DNA of 64,000 nucleotides, from contig CAKZPK010000181.1 of NCBI GenBank assembly GCA_937139035.1, positions 105,680-169,679 on the forward strand. The letters are read 5' to 3'. Below, piece by piece: positions 44,664 to 53,030 of this stretch. Below the pieces are notes generated by a model. It had not been told where the DNA came from. It ran no database searches and was given only the letters and a program-made list of their open reading frames with translations. The position numbers were made by a program, and so were the translations under genes. Within the stretch, counting starts at the first letter, position 1; every line of letters begins with the position of its first letter. The DNA is from an uncultured Crocinitomix sp. (GTDB lineage: Bacteria; Bacteroidota; Bacteroidia; Flavobacteriales_D; Crocinitomicaceae).

Positions 44664-46581
44664 TTCGGTATAGCTTAATATTTACTTGTGTACCTGCGTT
44701 ATTAGGTAAGTCAACAATTTCGTAATTGATTTTTGCTTTAAACACAGCTTGAATCATTTCTGTTCTATTCTCGACATTGCGCATGCCAGATGAATTGTGC
44801 TTTTTTTGATTGATTGTCTTCAGCTCTTGCGATTTTGCTCTCCCAATACCGTTGTCTTCAACCGTTATTTCAATAAACTCTTCTTTATCCGTGAATTTAA
44901 CCTCCAAAACACCAGCAGATTCTTTGTAGCGCAATCCATGCCAAATGGCATTTTCTATAAACGGTTGAATCAACATAGGAGGAATTGTATAGCCGTCTGT
45001 ATTGATAGATTCATCTACTGAAAATCTAAAATCAAATTTATCCTTAAACCGCTCATGTTCCAATTCAACATATAATCTTAATACCTCAATTTCGTCTCTA
45101 AGCGAAATAAATTCTACCTGCGAGTATTCTAAAACTTGGCGCATTAATTTGGAAAACTTTGATAGGTATTTATTGGCTGCTCGCTCATTATTTGTTGAAA
45201 TATAATTATTGACAGAATTTAATGAATTAAAGATGAAATGAGGATTCATTTGCGCACGTAACGATTTTAAATAAAGCAATTGATGGGCTCGTTTTTTAGC
45301 TTTTGTATTTCGATATACGAAAATAGAAATGCCTACAAAAATCAATAGAATAAAACCAAAAACGTATAGCAAAATTCGTTGCTGTTGAATTGACGCACTG
45401 TTTAAATCCTTTTCTTTTTCAAGTAATAAAATAGTCTGTTGATCAAGTTCTCGTTCTCGTTCTAAATTATCAATTTGCTTTTCAACTGTTTTCATAGCCA
45501 GTTGATTATTATCTAAGACTTCTTGTTTCTGATATTTTAATGACTCAGATGAGTCTAACAGCTTTTTGTAATTATTGAATGCAATTACTGAACCCGATTC
45601 ATCCTCATTTTCAACATAGAAATCATAAAGTTTTTTTGAGGTACTTAATTGGGCATCTAAATCACCAATCTCTTCTGAAAGGTTATAGGAGAAATTCAGT
45701 TCAGTAGCAGCATCTATGTAGTTCCCTTGGGCCACATGCCAATCTGCCCGTTGCATGCTATTTTCTAAGAGTGATACTGTATCTTGCGTTTCTGTAAAAA
45801 AATCTTGCGCTTTTGTAAGTGAATTGTAGGTGCCATCACCGTTGTTTTGGTTTGTCGGTGCCGAGCGAACAATACCACTATTGGTGAGGTTGATTATGTC
45901 GGTATTATTAGACGTGTAGGCGTTGGTTTGAGCTACTTCGTAAAAGTCTACGGCTTGGTCAAAATTACCCCGAATTTCATAGAGTTCACCTAATTTAAAA
46001 TCGACTTCAGCCAATAAATCAATCATGTTTTCTTTTTCGGCTTCTTTCTGAATTTCAATGAAAATAGCCTCAGCTTCATCATATTTGGTTTGAAGCATTT
46101 TTACCTTGGCATATTCAAATTTTGAGGATAAATAGTTTTTGTTTTCTCCGCCCTTTTTTGCAATTAAAGCTGCATTTTCATAACTGCTCAAGGCCTTTGA
46201 ATAATCCTTTAAATTCACATGGCTTTCACCAATTAAATAATGACATTCATAAAGCTTATTCCATGATTCTGTCAGTTTAAAAAGGTCTATGGCTTTATCT
46301 CCATGAACAACAGCACTGTTGTACTCTTGCATGTTTTGATTAAATCCGCCAAGTGTTAAATATGCATCTGCCAATTCATATTGATAGCCCAATTTAACGG
46401 CAGATGTAATGGCCGCCTCAACTTGCTCTAACGCTAAAATTGGATTCGTTTTAAACGTCACTTTTGCGCTGTCAATTTTCACGCGAACTTCTTGTCGATT
46501 GGTCAAAATTTGCCCAAAGACAGTATTGTTAACTAAAGTCAGTGTTAATAATAGAATTCCGTATGTAATTATTCTTTTCAA
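44656..46581 (-). CDS. LytS-type sensor histidine kinase with TPR sensor region
   Basis: A 641-residue kinase from the TTG at 46581, chosen because it starts a signal peptide (LKRIITYGILLLTLTL..VFGQ); an earlier TTG at 46674 would put 31 extra residues in front. Tetratricopeptide repeats fill the exported region (about 40-350). A coiled coil and one transmembrane helix (about 400-425) lead to a His_kinase domain with phosphoacceptor His448 in MNPHFIFNSLNS, and an ATPase domain with N-box and DNGIGRAKSQEL. It is the partner of the LytTR regulator at 43911. The periplasmic TPR array suggests protein or peptide sensing. Confidence 0.9.
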   Translation of the reverse strand: MKRIITYGILLLTLTLVNNTVFGQILTNRQEVRVKIDSAKVTFKTNPILALEQVEAAITSAVKLGYQYELADAYLTLGGFNQNMQEYNSAVVHGDKAIDLFKLTESWNKLYECHYLIGESHVNLKDYSKALSSYENAALIAKKGGENKNYLSSKFEYAKVKMLQTKYDEAEAIFIEIQKEAEKENMIDLLAEVDFKLGELYEIRGNFDQAVDFYEVAQTNAYTSNNTDIINLTNSGIVRSAPTNQNNGDGTYNSLTKAQDFFTETQDTVSLLENSMQRADWHVAQGNYIDAATELNFSYNLSEEIGDLDAQLSTSKKLYDFYVENEDESGSVIAFNNYKKLLDSSESLKYQKQEVLDNNQLAMKTVEKQIDNLERERELDQQTILLLEKEKDLNSASIQQQRILLYVFGFILLIFVGISIFVYRNTKAKKRAHQLLYLKSLRAQMNPHFIFNSLNSVNNYISTNNERAANKYLSKFSKLMRQVLEYSQVEFISLRDEIEVLRLYVELEHERFKDKFDFRFSVDESINTDGYTIPPMLIQPFIENAIWHGLRYKESAGVLEVKFTDKEEFIEITVEDNGIGRAKSQELKTINQKKHNSSGMRNVENRTEMIQAVFKAKINYEIVDLPNNAGTQVNIKLYRNE

Positions 46582-46763
46582 AGCGCCTGTAAACCTAAAG
46601 ATAATGACAAAAAATGAAGCATGTTGCAGAAATCTAAAATGGAACTTATTCAATGCAGTCGTTAACTCACTCAAAACCTAATTTCACTCACGCATTAACG
46701 GTCTGAACTCATTCAAACTTTTTAACGCTTTAATCTTACTGTACATTGCAGAAAAACTAAAAC

Positions 46764-47264
46764 ATGAAAGCACTTTTTTTAGGAGTTATAATGGGTTTAA
46801 CACAAATGTCAATGGCGCAAGCAAAATCACTTTCCAATCCTAATGTAGATTATGATGGGTTTGCGGAACTCACTTCAGAGGTCTCAGAATATCGCGCAGG
46901 AAGATTGATCCAAATAGATACCTTTAATTTATACGCGAAAGATAGTGGAACAATTATATTAGATACCCGTTCAAAAGCGGCTTATGACGAGATTCATATT
47001 GCTGGTGCTGTGCATCTAAATTTTTCTGATTTTACTGCTGCTAAATTGGCTAAAGTAATTCCAAGCATGACAACAAGAATCTTAATTTATTGCAATAATA
47101 ATATTGAAAGTGATTATGGTTCGCTCATGAATAAATCAAAACCATTGGCGCTAAACATTCCTACATTTATTAACCTGTATGGTTATGGATATACCAATGT
47201 TTATGAATTGCAAGACTATTTAATGGAATCTGATCCGCGAATTGAATTTGTGAGAGGAAATTAG
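46764..47264 (+). CDS. Exported rhodanese-like protein
   Basis: A 166-residue protein with signal peptide (about 1-19, MSMAQA). A rhodanese fold covers about 35-160, with IILDTRSKAAYDEIHIAGAVHLNF (read in two parts) and an active-site-position Cys110 in IYCNNNIES. The loop differs from the usual CRSG(N)R, so activity may be altered or lost. It is far from the sulfur island and lacks the island's operator. It converges on a barrel gene with a 4-nt overlap. Confidence 0.8.
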   Translation: MKALFLGVIMGLTQMSMAQAKSLSNPNVDYDGFAELTSEVSEYRAGRLIQIDTFNLYAKDSGTIILDTRSKAAYDEIHIAGAVHLNFSDFTAAKLAKVIPSMTTRILIYCNNNIESDYGSLMNKSKPLALNIPTFINLYGYGYTNVYELQDYLMESDPRIEFVRGN

Positions 47265-47932
47265 AATCGATAACCAAAGTGCATACTAAGGTCTACGGTG
47301 ATATGTTTAGCGTTGTCTCCAACGTGAATGGGATCATTGGCGTCGTAAAGGTCATATCCGTCTTTGTAAATATTCAAAAGGCTTACATTAGTATTTAAAC
47401 TTGTGCCAAAATAACAGTTGCCCAACGGAATATTAAAGCCGAGTGTGCTTGTGGTAGATACATTCGTTTTTCTGAAAATGTCTGAGCTTTTCCAAACACT
47501 TTCATGTTCATACCAAGTCAGGTATTCTGATTTATTTCGAACTAATAAATCAAAGTTTAAGCTTTGTTTGGCATAAAACTTTACTTGTTTTCCAAATTGA
47601 AATCCGACTCTAGCAGGAATTGAGATAAAGTCAAAATGTTGAATCAATCTTCCGTATGTAGGTGTAAATAGTCGACCAATAAAATTATAAACTAAACCTC
47701 TAGGCGCATAATCAATTCCAGTTTCTACCATTAAATTAGGACCAAAATGTTTTCCAATATTGAGGTTTGAAATTAACCCCGGTTTTAAAGACCCTCTCCC
47801 TCCACTTTTTGTCCCAATATTTGAAAGTGCTGTTCCTAAACTTCCTTCAAAATAAAAATCTTTACTTTTTTCCTGAGCTAGTGATGTTGTGCTTAGAGTT
47901 AATGTGAGTAATGCAATAAGTAGTTTTTTCAT
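47261..47932 (-). CDS. PorT-like outer-membrane beta-barrel protein
   Basis: A 223-residue exported protein with a signal peptide ending SLAQ (about residue 19). It shows the pattern of the PorT/outer-membrane-barrel family: GSLGTALSNIGTK at the start, NLMVETGIDYAPRGLVY, then FISIPARVGFQF, and an ending MHFGYRF with the terminal aromatic. Strand-forming residues alternate throughout. A TAAATTTG box is found at 47969-47962 on the minus strand, 30 nt before the ATG. Function not assignable. Confidence 0.75.
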   Translation of the reverse strand: MKKLLIALLTLTLSTTSLAQEKSKDFYFEGSLGTALSNIGTKSGGRGSLKPGLISNLNIGKHFGPNLMVETGIDYAPRGLVYNFIGRLFTPTYGRLIQHFDFISIPARVGFQFGKQVKFYAKQSLNFDLLVRNKSEYLTWYEHESVWKSSDIFRKTNVSTTSTLGFNIPLGNCYFGTSLNTNVSLLNIYKDGYDLYDANDPIHVGDNAKHITVDLSMHFGYRF

Positions 47933-48112
47933 AACTGTTTTGGAATGAATTGTATATGAAACAAATTTAGACTAAAGTCAATGAAAAATAATAGAGAAAG
48001 TTTAGTATCTATTTGTAATTTATACTAATCAAGAGATGCAGATTGTAAGAAAGAATTAACTAAAAAAACGAATTTCATTCGAAAGCCGTACTTTTACAAA
48101 AAAGAAGTGAAC

Positions 48113-48373
48113 ATGACGAATAATGATATTTTTAAGAAATTACGTGTAGCTCTAAAGTTGACCAACACAGATATTGTAAACATCTGCAAATTAGTAGATT
48201 TTAAAGTGTCTGAGAGTGAGTTGGGAGCTTTTTTCAGAAGAGAGGATCATCCAAAATATAGAAATTGTGGCGATCAAATTTTACGTAATTTTTTGAATGG
48301 GTTAGTTATTCATTTACGCGGACCAATGCCTGATAAGCGCAAAAACAAACCTGAACAGAAGAAACGAGATTAG
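48113..48373 (+). CDS. DUF1456 (YehS-like) protein, single repeat
   Basis: An 86-residue soluble protein; ATG 48113 is preferred over a GTG 6 nt upstream. It starts MTNNDIFKKLRVALKLTNTDIV, the opening of DUF1456 proteins, and keeps the FFRREDHPKYRNCGDQILRNFLNGL core (read in parts). E. coli YehS carries two such repeats in about 156 residues; this protein has only one and ends in a basic tail KRKNKPEQKKRD. Function unknown. It overlaps the convergent gene at 48370 by 4 nt. Confidence 0.8.
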   Translation: MTNNDIFKKLRVALKLTNTDIVNICKLVDFKVSESELGAFFRREDHPKYRNCGDQILRNFLNGLVIHLRGPMPDKRKNKPEQKKRD

Positions 48374-48975
48374 TTTAGCAACAGTTCAGCATATAGCGCA
48401 AGTAATTGCTTGAATTTATTTGAACTGTCAATAATCCATTTTATACTTAGTAGATCGCTATCTGATAATTCGGTTCGAATTTCGGGCTGATTTTCTGACG
48501 GAACTTCGCAAAACTCAGTGGCTAATAATTCTGAACGGAATTGAACACATTTTCCCTTGTCAAAATAGTACGAACTTAATGTACAACCATAGCTAGCATC
48601 TTCTGCTCTTTCTGATTGATAAATAAGATGGCCTAATAAATCAAAATAAAATGCATAATCAAGTTGGTAAGATCCGCTCGCAATTTGAAATTTAACTTTA
48701 CGGATAGAGGTGGAAGTAAGTATTTCACTATCATCATTCTCAGATTCTTCTCTGTTTTTATCAAAGTAAATATCAATTTGATGATTAACCAGTCCTATTG
48801 CAGGTAGAATTAACGGACAAGTAGTTGAAATGTGAGGAACAATTTCTGGCATTTCTTCTTCAATTGCCATTGCAATTTCGGCATCATAGTCTGCAATAGT
48901 TGCGTCTATAGTTTCAACCTGGCTCCAAGAAGTAACTGCTAGAAAGCAAAAAAGAATCACTGTAATAGTTTTCAT
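48370..48975 (-). CDS. Exported hypothetical protein
   Basis: A 201-residue protein with a clear signal peptide (MKTITVILFCFLAVTSWSQ, cleavage after residue 19). The mature part is acidic (IADYDAEIAMAIEEEMPE) with a central beta-rich segment (KVKFQIASGSYQLDYAFYF) and three cysteines, so disulfides are possible. No family recognised. It starts 50 nt from the divergent AraC-family gene at 49026. Confidence 0.6.
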   Translation of the reverse strand: MKTITVILFCFLAVTSWSQVETIDATIADYDAEIAMAIEEEMPEIVPHISTTCPLILPAIGLVNHQIDIYFDKNREESENDDSEILTSTSIRKVKFQIASGSYQLDYAFYFDLLGHLIYQSERAEDASYGCTLSSYYFDKGKCVQFRSELLATEFCEVPSENQPEIRTELSDSDLLSIKWIIDSSNKFKQLLALYAELLLN

Positions 48976-49025
48976 ATAGCATAAGTTTTACTCATAATAT
49001 AGGGAATTTTCTCTTTAGTAATGAT

Positions 49026-49829
49026 ATGATTTTTCACTTTGAATGGAAACCATTATATTGTATCATTGACAACAATTACACATATCAGGAATTAAAACCT
49101 TCAGCTCATTTAACTGATTTTGTGCACTCATTTTTTTGGCATCAAAATCTGACTGATAGAGAGCAGTCATTTATCATTTGTCCTGATAGTTATTTTAAAG
49201 TGATTGTTTTTTTGGAATCTGGTCAAATTAAAGTGCATTTCTTAACGGGATTATGGATTAAAGAAAAGGAAGTAAGCATTCCTCCTAATTCAGCTTCTTT
49301 CGGAATTCGGTTTAAGTTATTGGCTCCAGAATATGTTTTTGATAAAGAGATAGCATCCATATTAAATGGGCGTGAAATACTCAACCCAAATTTTTGGAAT
49401 ATTCAAACCACTAAGTTTGATTCGTTGGCGCAAGTTACAGAAGTGTTTGAGGAAATAATAACAGCAGAGATAGAACGGATCAATATTGTACCAAATTCCA
49501 AAAAAATAGCTTTATCGCGATTGTTGGATCATTCAAGCGGCCAAATTACTGTTAAGCAAGTAGCAGATGAGGTGGGTTGGAGTGAGCGACAAATTGGGCG
49601 GTATTTAAATAAGTATTTAGGAGTTTCTTTAAAAAAATACCTCAATATTTTAAAGGTATACGCCGCGTATATTCAAATTCGCAATGGTGAATTTTTTCCG
49701 GAAGAAGGTTATTATGACCAAGCCCATTTTATTCGTGAAATTAAAAAGTATACCGGAGAAACCCCTAGTACTTTACATGGCAAATTGGATGACCGATTTA
49801 TACAATTAAAGAACATCAAGCGCAACTAA
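49026..49829 (+). CDS. AraC-family transcriptional regulator with DUF6597-type N-terminus
   Basis: A 267-residue regulator. The N-terminal domain (about 20-120) has the pattern LKPSAHLTDFVHSFFWHQ and FIICPDSYFKVIVFL, as in AraC relatives with a DUF6597 sensing domain. The C-terminal HTH (about 160-255) includes VKQVADEVGWSERQIGRYLNKYLG and YYDQAHFIREIKKYTGETP. It is followed after 17 nt by a lipoprotein gene and then a flavocytochrome gene, and probably controls that cluster. Confidence 0.85.
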   Translation: MIFHFEWKPLYCIIDNNYTYQELKPSAHLTDFVHSFFWHQNLTDREQSFIICPDSYFKVIVFLESGQIKVHFLTGLWIKEKEVSIPPNSASFGIRFKLLAPEYVFDKEIASILNGREILNPNFWNIQTTKFDSLAQVTEVFEEIITAEIERINIVPNSKKIALSRLLDHSSGQITVKQVADEVGWSERQIGRYLNKYLGVSLKKYLNILKVYAAYIQIRNGEFFPEEGYYDQAHFIREIKKYTGETPSTLHGKLDDRFIQLKNIKRN

Positions 49830-49846
49830 ATTTGCAAAAAAAAACT

Positions 49847-50647
49847 ATGAAAAGGTTTGTGATGTTTGCATCATTTGCGTTAGCATTTGCTTGCACCAGT
49901 CAAGAAAAGAAAATTGAATCAGAAAACAATAATGAAATAGTTCCGGAGGATGAAACAACGCTCCTGGAGGAAGCGAATTTCGGAAATCAAAACTATGCTG
50001 TTGTGTGGGAATGGATAGCTGCAGAAAAAGCTGCGGTGGATGAAGAACATCAAAATTTTTCGGGAGAAATGATGGACTTGTGGAAAACTGGAGTTTTAGA
50101 GGATGTCTATTACAACAGTGATCCTACTCAAGATAAATTTGAGAATTACCCCAACATATCATGTTTTATTAAAGCCGAGAATCCAGCCGAAGCAACTAGA
50201 ATCTTAGATGATTTAATTTTGGTAGAAAAGGAATTAGCGACATATACGTTATATCCTGTTGGTACCAAATGGCTAGGTCGCGAAAAAGATACGATTATAG
50301 CAAATGGATTGACAAATTCATATGTGGCTGTATGGTCCTCAGAACAGCCCTTAGACTCACAAAGCGACTTATTATCTGCGCAATACGATTCATTATTAGC
50401 CTTAAATGGACGTGGCGTTATTGAAAATATTTACTGGGATTTTGAAGATGGCTCGGAAATTTTAGAAACGGCAGAAAATGCGAATAGCATAACTGATTTT
50501 GTGTTTTTTGTCAATGCAGCGTCTCAAGAGGAAGCAGCAGAAATTTGTAATAGCCTACCATTTGTGACAGAAAACATTGCGTCATACAATTTGCAAAAAG
50601 TTGGTGTGTTTTGGTTAGGGAAATATGAAGAGGATACAGAGAAATAA
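49847..50647 (+). CDS. Lipoprotein with two YCII-like (dimeric alpha/beta barrel) repeats
   Basis: A 266-residue lipoprotein; ATG 49847 is preferred over a TTG 15 nt upstream. The signal ends AFACTS with lipid Cys16. Two similar repeats follow (about 45-145 and 150-262), each ending in a motif like YTLYPVGTKWLGREK or YNLQKVGVFWLGKYE. Their length and strand pattern suggest a ferredoxin-like dimeric alpha/beta barrel as in YCII proteins. Function unknown. It sits between an AraC regulator and a membrane flavocytochrome, 17 and 16 nt away. Confidence 0.65.
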   Translation: MKRFVMFASFALAFACTSQEKKIESENNNEIVPEDETTLLEEANFGNQNYAVVWEWIAAEKAAVDEEHQNFSGEMMDLWKTGVLEDVYYNSDPTQDKFENYPNISCFIKAENPAEATRILDDLILVEKELATYTLYPVGTKWLGREKDTIIANGLTNSYVAVWSSEQPLDSQSDLLSAQYDSLLALNGRGVIENIYWDFEDGSEILETAENANSITDFVFFVNAASQEEAAEICNSLPFVTENIASYNLQKVGVFWLGKYEEDTEK

Positions 50648-50663
50648 TTGATAGATAATAAGT

Positions 50664-51968
50664 ATGAAAATTTTAAAGCAAGAAGTTTATTTTCCAATTA
50701 TAATTGGAATTCATTTCATTTTTTGGGCGGTTGATTTGTCTCTATATCAAGGGACGTTCATGGAGGTTTCGTCAGACACCTTATTTTTTGGAGAATTAAC
50801 CAATGAATCATGGAGCAATATGCACCGTATTTTAGGAGAGGTTTTTTCCTCTTGGGTAGTTACTGTATTTGCGTTTAACTTTTTAATGGCTACGCGTGCA
50901 AGGTGGGTAGAAAAAATATTTGGAGGTTTAGATAAAATGTACCTGATTCACCGCCGATCTGGTGTAATCGCTGTTTTTCTTTTGCTTGCCCATTTTATTG
51001 TTGTACCGCGTGATTTAGTTGAGTTTAACCCTGGAAAACCACTTGGTTTTTATGCTTTTGTTTTAATTATTGTTGGGGTAATTCTTTCCGCGGCGCCCAT
51101 TTTTAAGCGGAAAATTCCTTATCACAAATGGATCAATTTTCATAAGTTAATGGGATTGTTTTATGTTATGGCGGTTTTGCATGGCCTTATGGTAAGCAGT
51201 CTTATTAAAGAACTACCAATTACGCGAGTTTATGTGTTTGGTATGTCATTTATAGGTGTTGCGGCATGGTTCTACCGAGCATTCCTTTATGGTTTGTTTA
51301 ATAAAAAGTTAGCCTATTCAGTAAATGAGGTGAATGATTTAGGAAATGGAATTACGGAGGTTAAGTTAAAAGCAAGCGCAAATTCGTTAAGCTATAAGGC
51401 CGGACAATTTGTGTTCGTAAAGTTTCCATCTATTAGCAAAAAAGAGCAGCATCCGTTTACAATTAGCAGTCATCCTACGGAGGGAAATTTGCGAATAACA
51501 GTAAAAGGTTTGGGCGACTATACGGATAATCTTCATGAAAAAATTGCTGTTGGCGAGCCTGTAACTATTGAAGGGCCGTTTGGTCTTTTCACTTTAGACA
51601 ATGTCAAGCGTAATGATCAAGTTTGGATTGCTGGCGGAATTGGAATTACGCCATTCTTATCTTTAATTAAGGATATTGACGATCAGAAAAAGGTTAAGCT
51701 ATTCTGGTGTGTTAATAATGAATCAGAAGCTGTTTATAAATATGAAATTGAAGCCGTGCTTGCTAATAAACCAAATATTGATTTTACCATTTGGGCTTCT
51801 CAAGATAATGGGTATTTAACCGCCGACCAATTAGGACTTACTTCTTATAACGATAAGGATTACCTTATTTGCGGCCCGCAAGTATTGAAAACAAGTATGA
51901 TGACGCAGTTAAAGAAAAAAGGTGTTAAACAAAACCAATTTCACGACGAAGAGTTTGCATTTAGATAA
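50664..51968 (+). CDS. Ferric reductase-like transmembrane flavocytochrome
   Basis: A 434-residue membrane oxidoreductase. The N-terminal half (about 10-210) is a ferric reductase-like heme domain of six helices, with His residues in IHRRSG, LAHFIVV, FHKLMG and VLHGLMV positioned to bind two hemes. The C-terminal half is a ferredoxin-NADP reductase module: FAD site HPFTISSHP near 268-276, NAD(P) site GGIGITPFLS near 325-334, and CGP near 414. It would move electrons from cytosolic NAD(P)H across the membrane, to metals, oxygen or the neighbouring lipoprotein. Confidence 0.87.
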   Translation: MKILKQEVYFPIIIGIHFIFWAVDLSLYQGTFMEVSSDTLFFGELTNESWSNMHRILGEVFSSWVVTVFAFNFLMATRARWVEKIFGGLDKMYLIHRRSGVIAVFLLLAHFIVVPRDLVEFNPGKPLGFYAFVLIIVGVILSAAPIFKRKIPYHKWINFHKLMGLFYVMAVLHGLMVSSLIKELPITRVYVFGMSFIGVAAWFYRAFLYGLFNKKLAYSVNEVNDLGNGITEVKLKASANSLSYKAGQFVFVKFPSISKKEQHPFTISSHPTEGNLRITVKGLGDYTDNLHEKIAVGEPVTIEGPFGLFTLDNVKRNDQVWIAGGIGITPFLSLIKDIDDQKKVKLFWCVNNESEAVYKYEIEAVLANKPNIDFTIWASQDNGYLTADQLGLTSYNDKDYLICGPQVLKTSMMTQLKKKGVKQNQFHDEEFAFR

Positions 51969-52064
51969 CAGAGAATTCAATTATTCATTAAATAGTTCAT
52001 CCATTTGTCCAAAAATGGGATTTGCGTACGTCTTTTTATTAAATTGACATATTAAACAAATCTA

Positions 52065-52463
52065 ATGGAAGAATTAAAAATAGTAATTGAAGCCGAGTTA
52101 AATGTTGCCCCTAGTGTAGCCTACAATACTTGGTTAGACAGTGAAGGACATGAAAACATGACTGGAGGTGAGGCTAGCTTTACAAACCTGATTGATACAG
52201 ATTTTACTGCTTGGGACGGTTACATATTTGGTAAAATCCTGAAGTTAGAACCAAATGTGCGCATTGTACAAACGTGGCGAACGAGTGAATTTGAAGAAAA
52301 TACACCTGACTCTATTGTTGAGGTAACGTTTAAACCTTCAAGTAATGGAACACTTTTTACGCTAACCCATACAGCATTGGATTCAAAGGCTTCTGTAGAA
52401 AAATACCGGGTAGGTTGGGAAGAACATTATCTACAACCTATGTTAAAGCATTTTAATGCTTAA
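52065..52463 (+). CDS. SRPBCC/AHSA1-family protein
   Basis: A 132-residue cytosolic protein of the START/Bet v1 fold. The Aha1-C-like pattern is seen in VAPSVAYNTWLDSEGHENM near residues 14-32, GYIFGKILKLEPNVRIVQTW near 54-73 (read in parts), VEVTFKPSSNGTLFTLTHT, and a C-terminal WEEHYLQPMLKHF. Members bind small hydrophobic ligands or act as Hsp90 co-chaperones; which applies is unknown. A terminator follows at 52508. Confidence 0.85.
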   Translation: MEELKIVIEAELNVAPSVAYNTWLDSEGHENMTGGEASFTNLIDTDFTAWDGYIFGKILKLEPNVRIVQTWRTSEFEENTPDSIVEVTFKPSSNGTLFTLTHTALDSKASVEKYRVGWEEHYLQPMLKHFNA

Positions 52464-52507
52464 CAACAAAGTTTATACTAATATTAGTTGTTGCAAGACA
52501 GAATTAT

Positions 52508-52537
52508 TATACCCCTCATTTGAGGGGTATTTTGTTT
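52508..52537 (+). terminator. Terminator after the SRPBCC gene
   Basis: ATACCCCTCA at 52509-52518 pairs with TGAGGGGTAT at 52521-52530, followed by TTTTGTTTT. Nearly no loop, strong G/C core. Confidence 0.85.
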
Positions 52538-52624
52538 TATATGCCTCCGGTTGCATAAATTAAGATCAACTAATAATTAATCGTTGAGGCTTTAACTTGC
52601 GTAAAAACAGTTGTTTAAATATTT

Positions 52625-52645
52625 ATACCTAAATTTCTTAGGTAT
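52625..52645. promoter_or_regulatory. Palindromic operator candidate upstream of padR
   Basis: ATACCTAA at 52625-52632 and TTAGGTAT at 52638-52645 are perfect 8-bp inverted arms around ATTTC. It lies just upstream of the -33 element of padR and has no T-run, so it is not a terminator. The size and position suit a PadR dimer site for autoregulation. Confidence 0.6.
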
Positions 52646-52648
52646 TTA

Positions 52649-52681
52649 TTTGCATATACATTAGATTCTTATGTATATTTG
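52649..52681 (+). promoter_or_regulatory. Promoter of padR, next to its start codon
   Basis: TTTG at 52649-52652, a 21-nt spacer and TATATTTG at 52674-52681 (perfect TAnnTTTG). Transcription would begin near 52686-52690, at or just after the ATG chosen for padR, which implies a leaderless mRNA and rules out the ATG at 52671. Confidence 0.55.
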
Positions 52682-52685
52682 TGTT

Positions 52686-53030
52686 ATGTATTCATCAGAA
52701 CTAATTAAAGGAACTTTAAAAACCATTGTACTTAACCTATTAAAAGACAATGAGAAAATGTATGGTTATGAGATCACTCAAAAAGTGAAAGAATTAACTG
52801 ACAGTAAGATTCAAATTACGGAAGGAGCATTGTATCCAACACTTCATGCACTCGAGAAGCAAGGAGATGTGACAGTTGAGAAAGTTTATATTGGGAAACG
52901 CGTTCGCAAATATTACATTCTCACAGATCAGGGAGTAACAACAGTTGCCAACCGTGTAAATGAGTTGTCAGACTTTATGAAAACCATGCGCTTTTTGTTG
53001 GATTTAGATTCGAGCGTGCAGAATGTATAA
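52686..53030 (+). CDS. PadR-family transcriptional regulator
   Basis: A 114-residue winged-helix regulator. The ATG at 52686 is chosen because the promoter box overlaps the codons after the ATG at 52671, and because family members begin MYSSELIKGTLK. Landmarks: YGYEITQKVKELTDSKIQITEGALYPTLHALEKQGDV, with the wing after it (read in parts), then RKYYILTDQG. It overlaps the next gene by 8 nt. PadR proteins usually repress neighbouring membrane-protein genes in response to a small molecule; here the pair probably responds to envelope stress. Autoregulation through 52625-52645 is likely. Confidence 0.88.
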   Translation: MYSSELIKGTLKTIVLNLLKDNEKMYGYEITQKVKELTDSKIQITEGALYPTLHALEKQGDVTVEKVYIGKRVRKYYILTDQGVTTVANRVNELSDFMKTMRFLLDLDSSVQNV

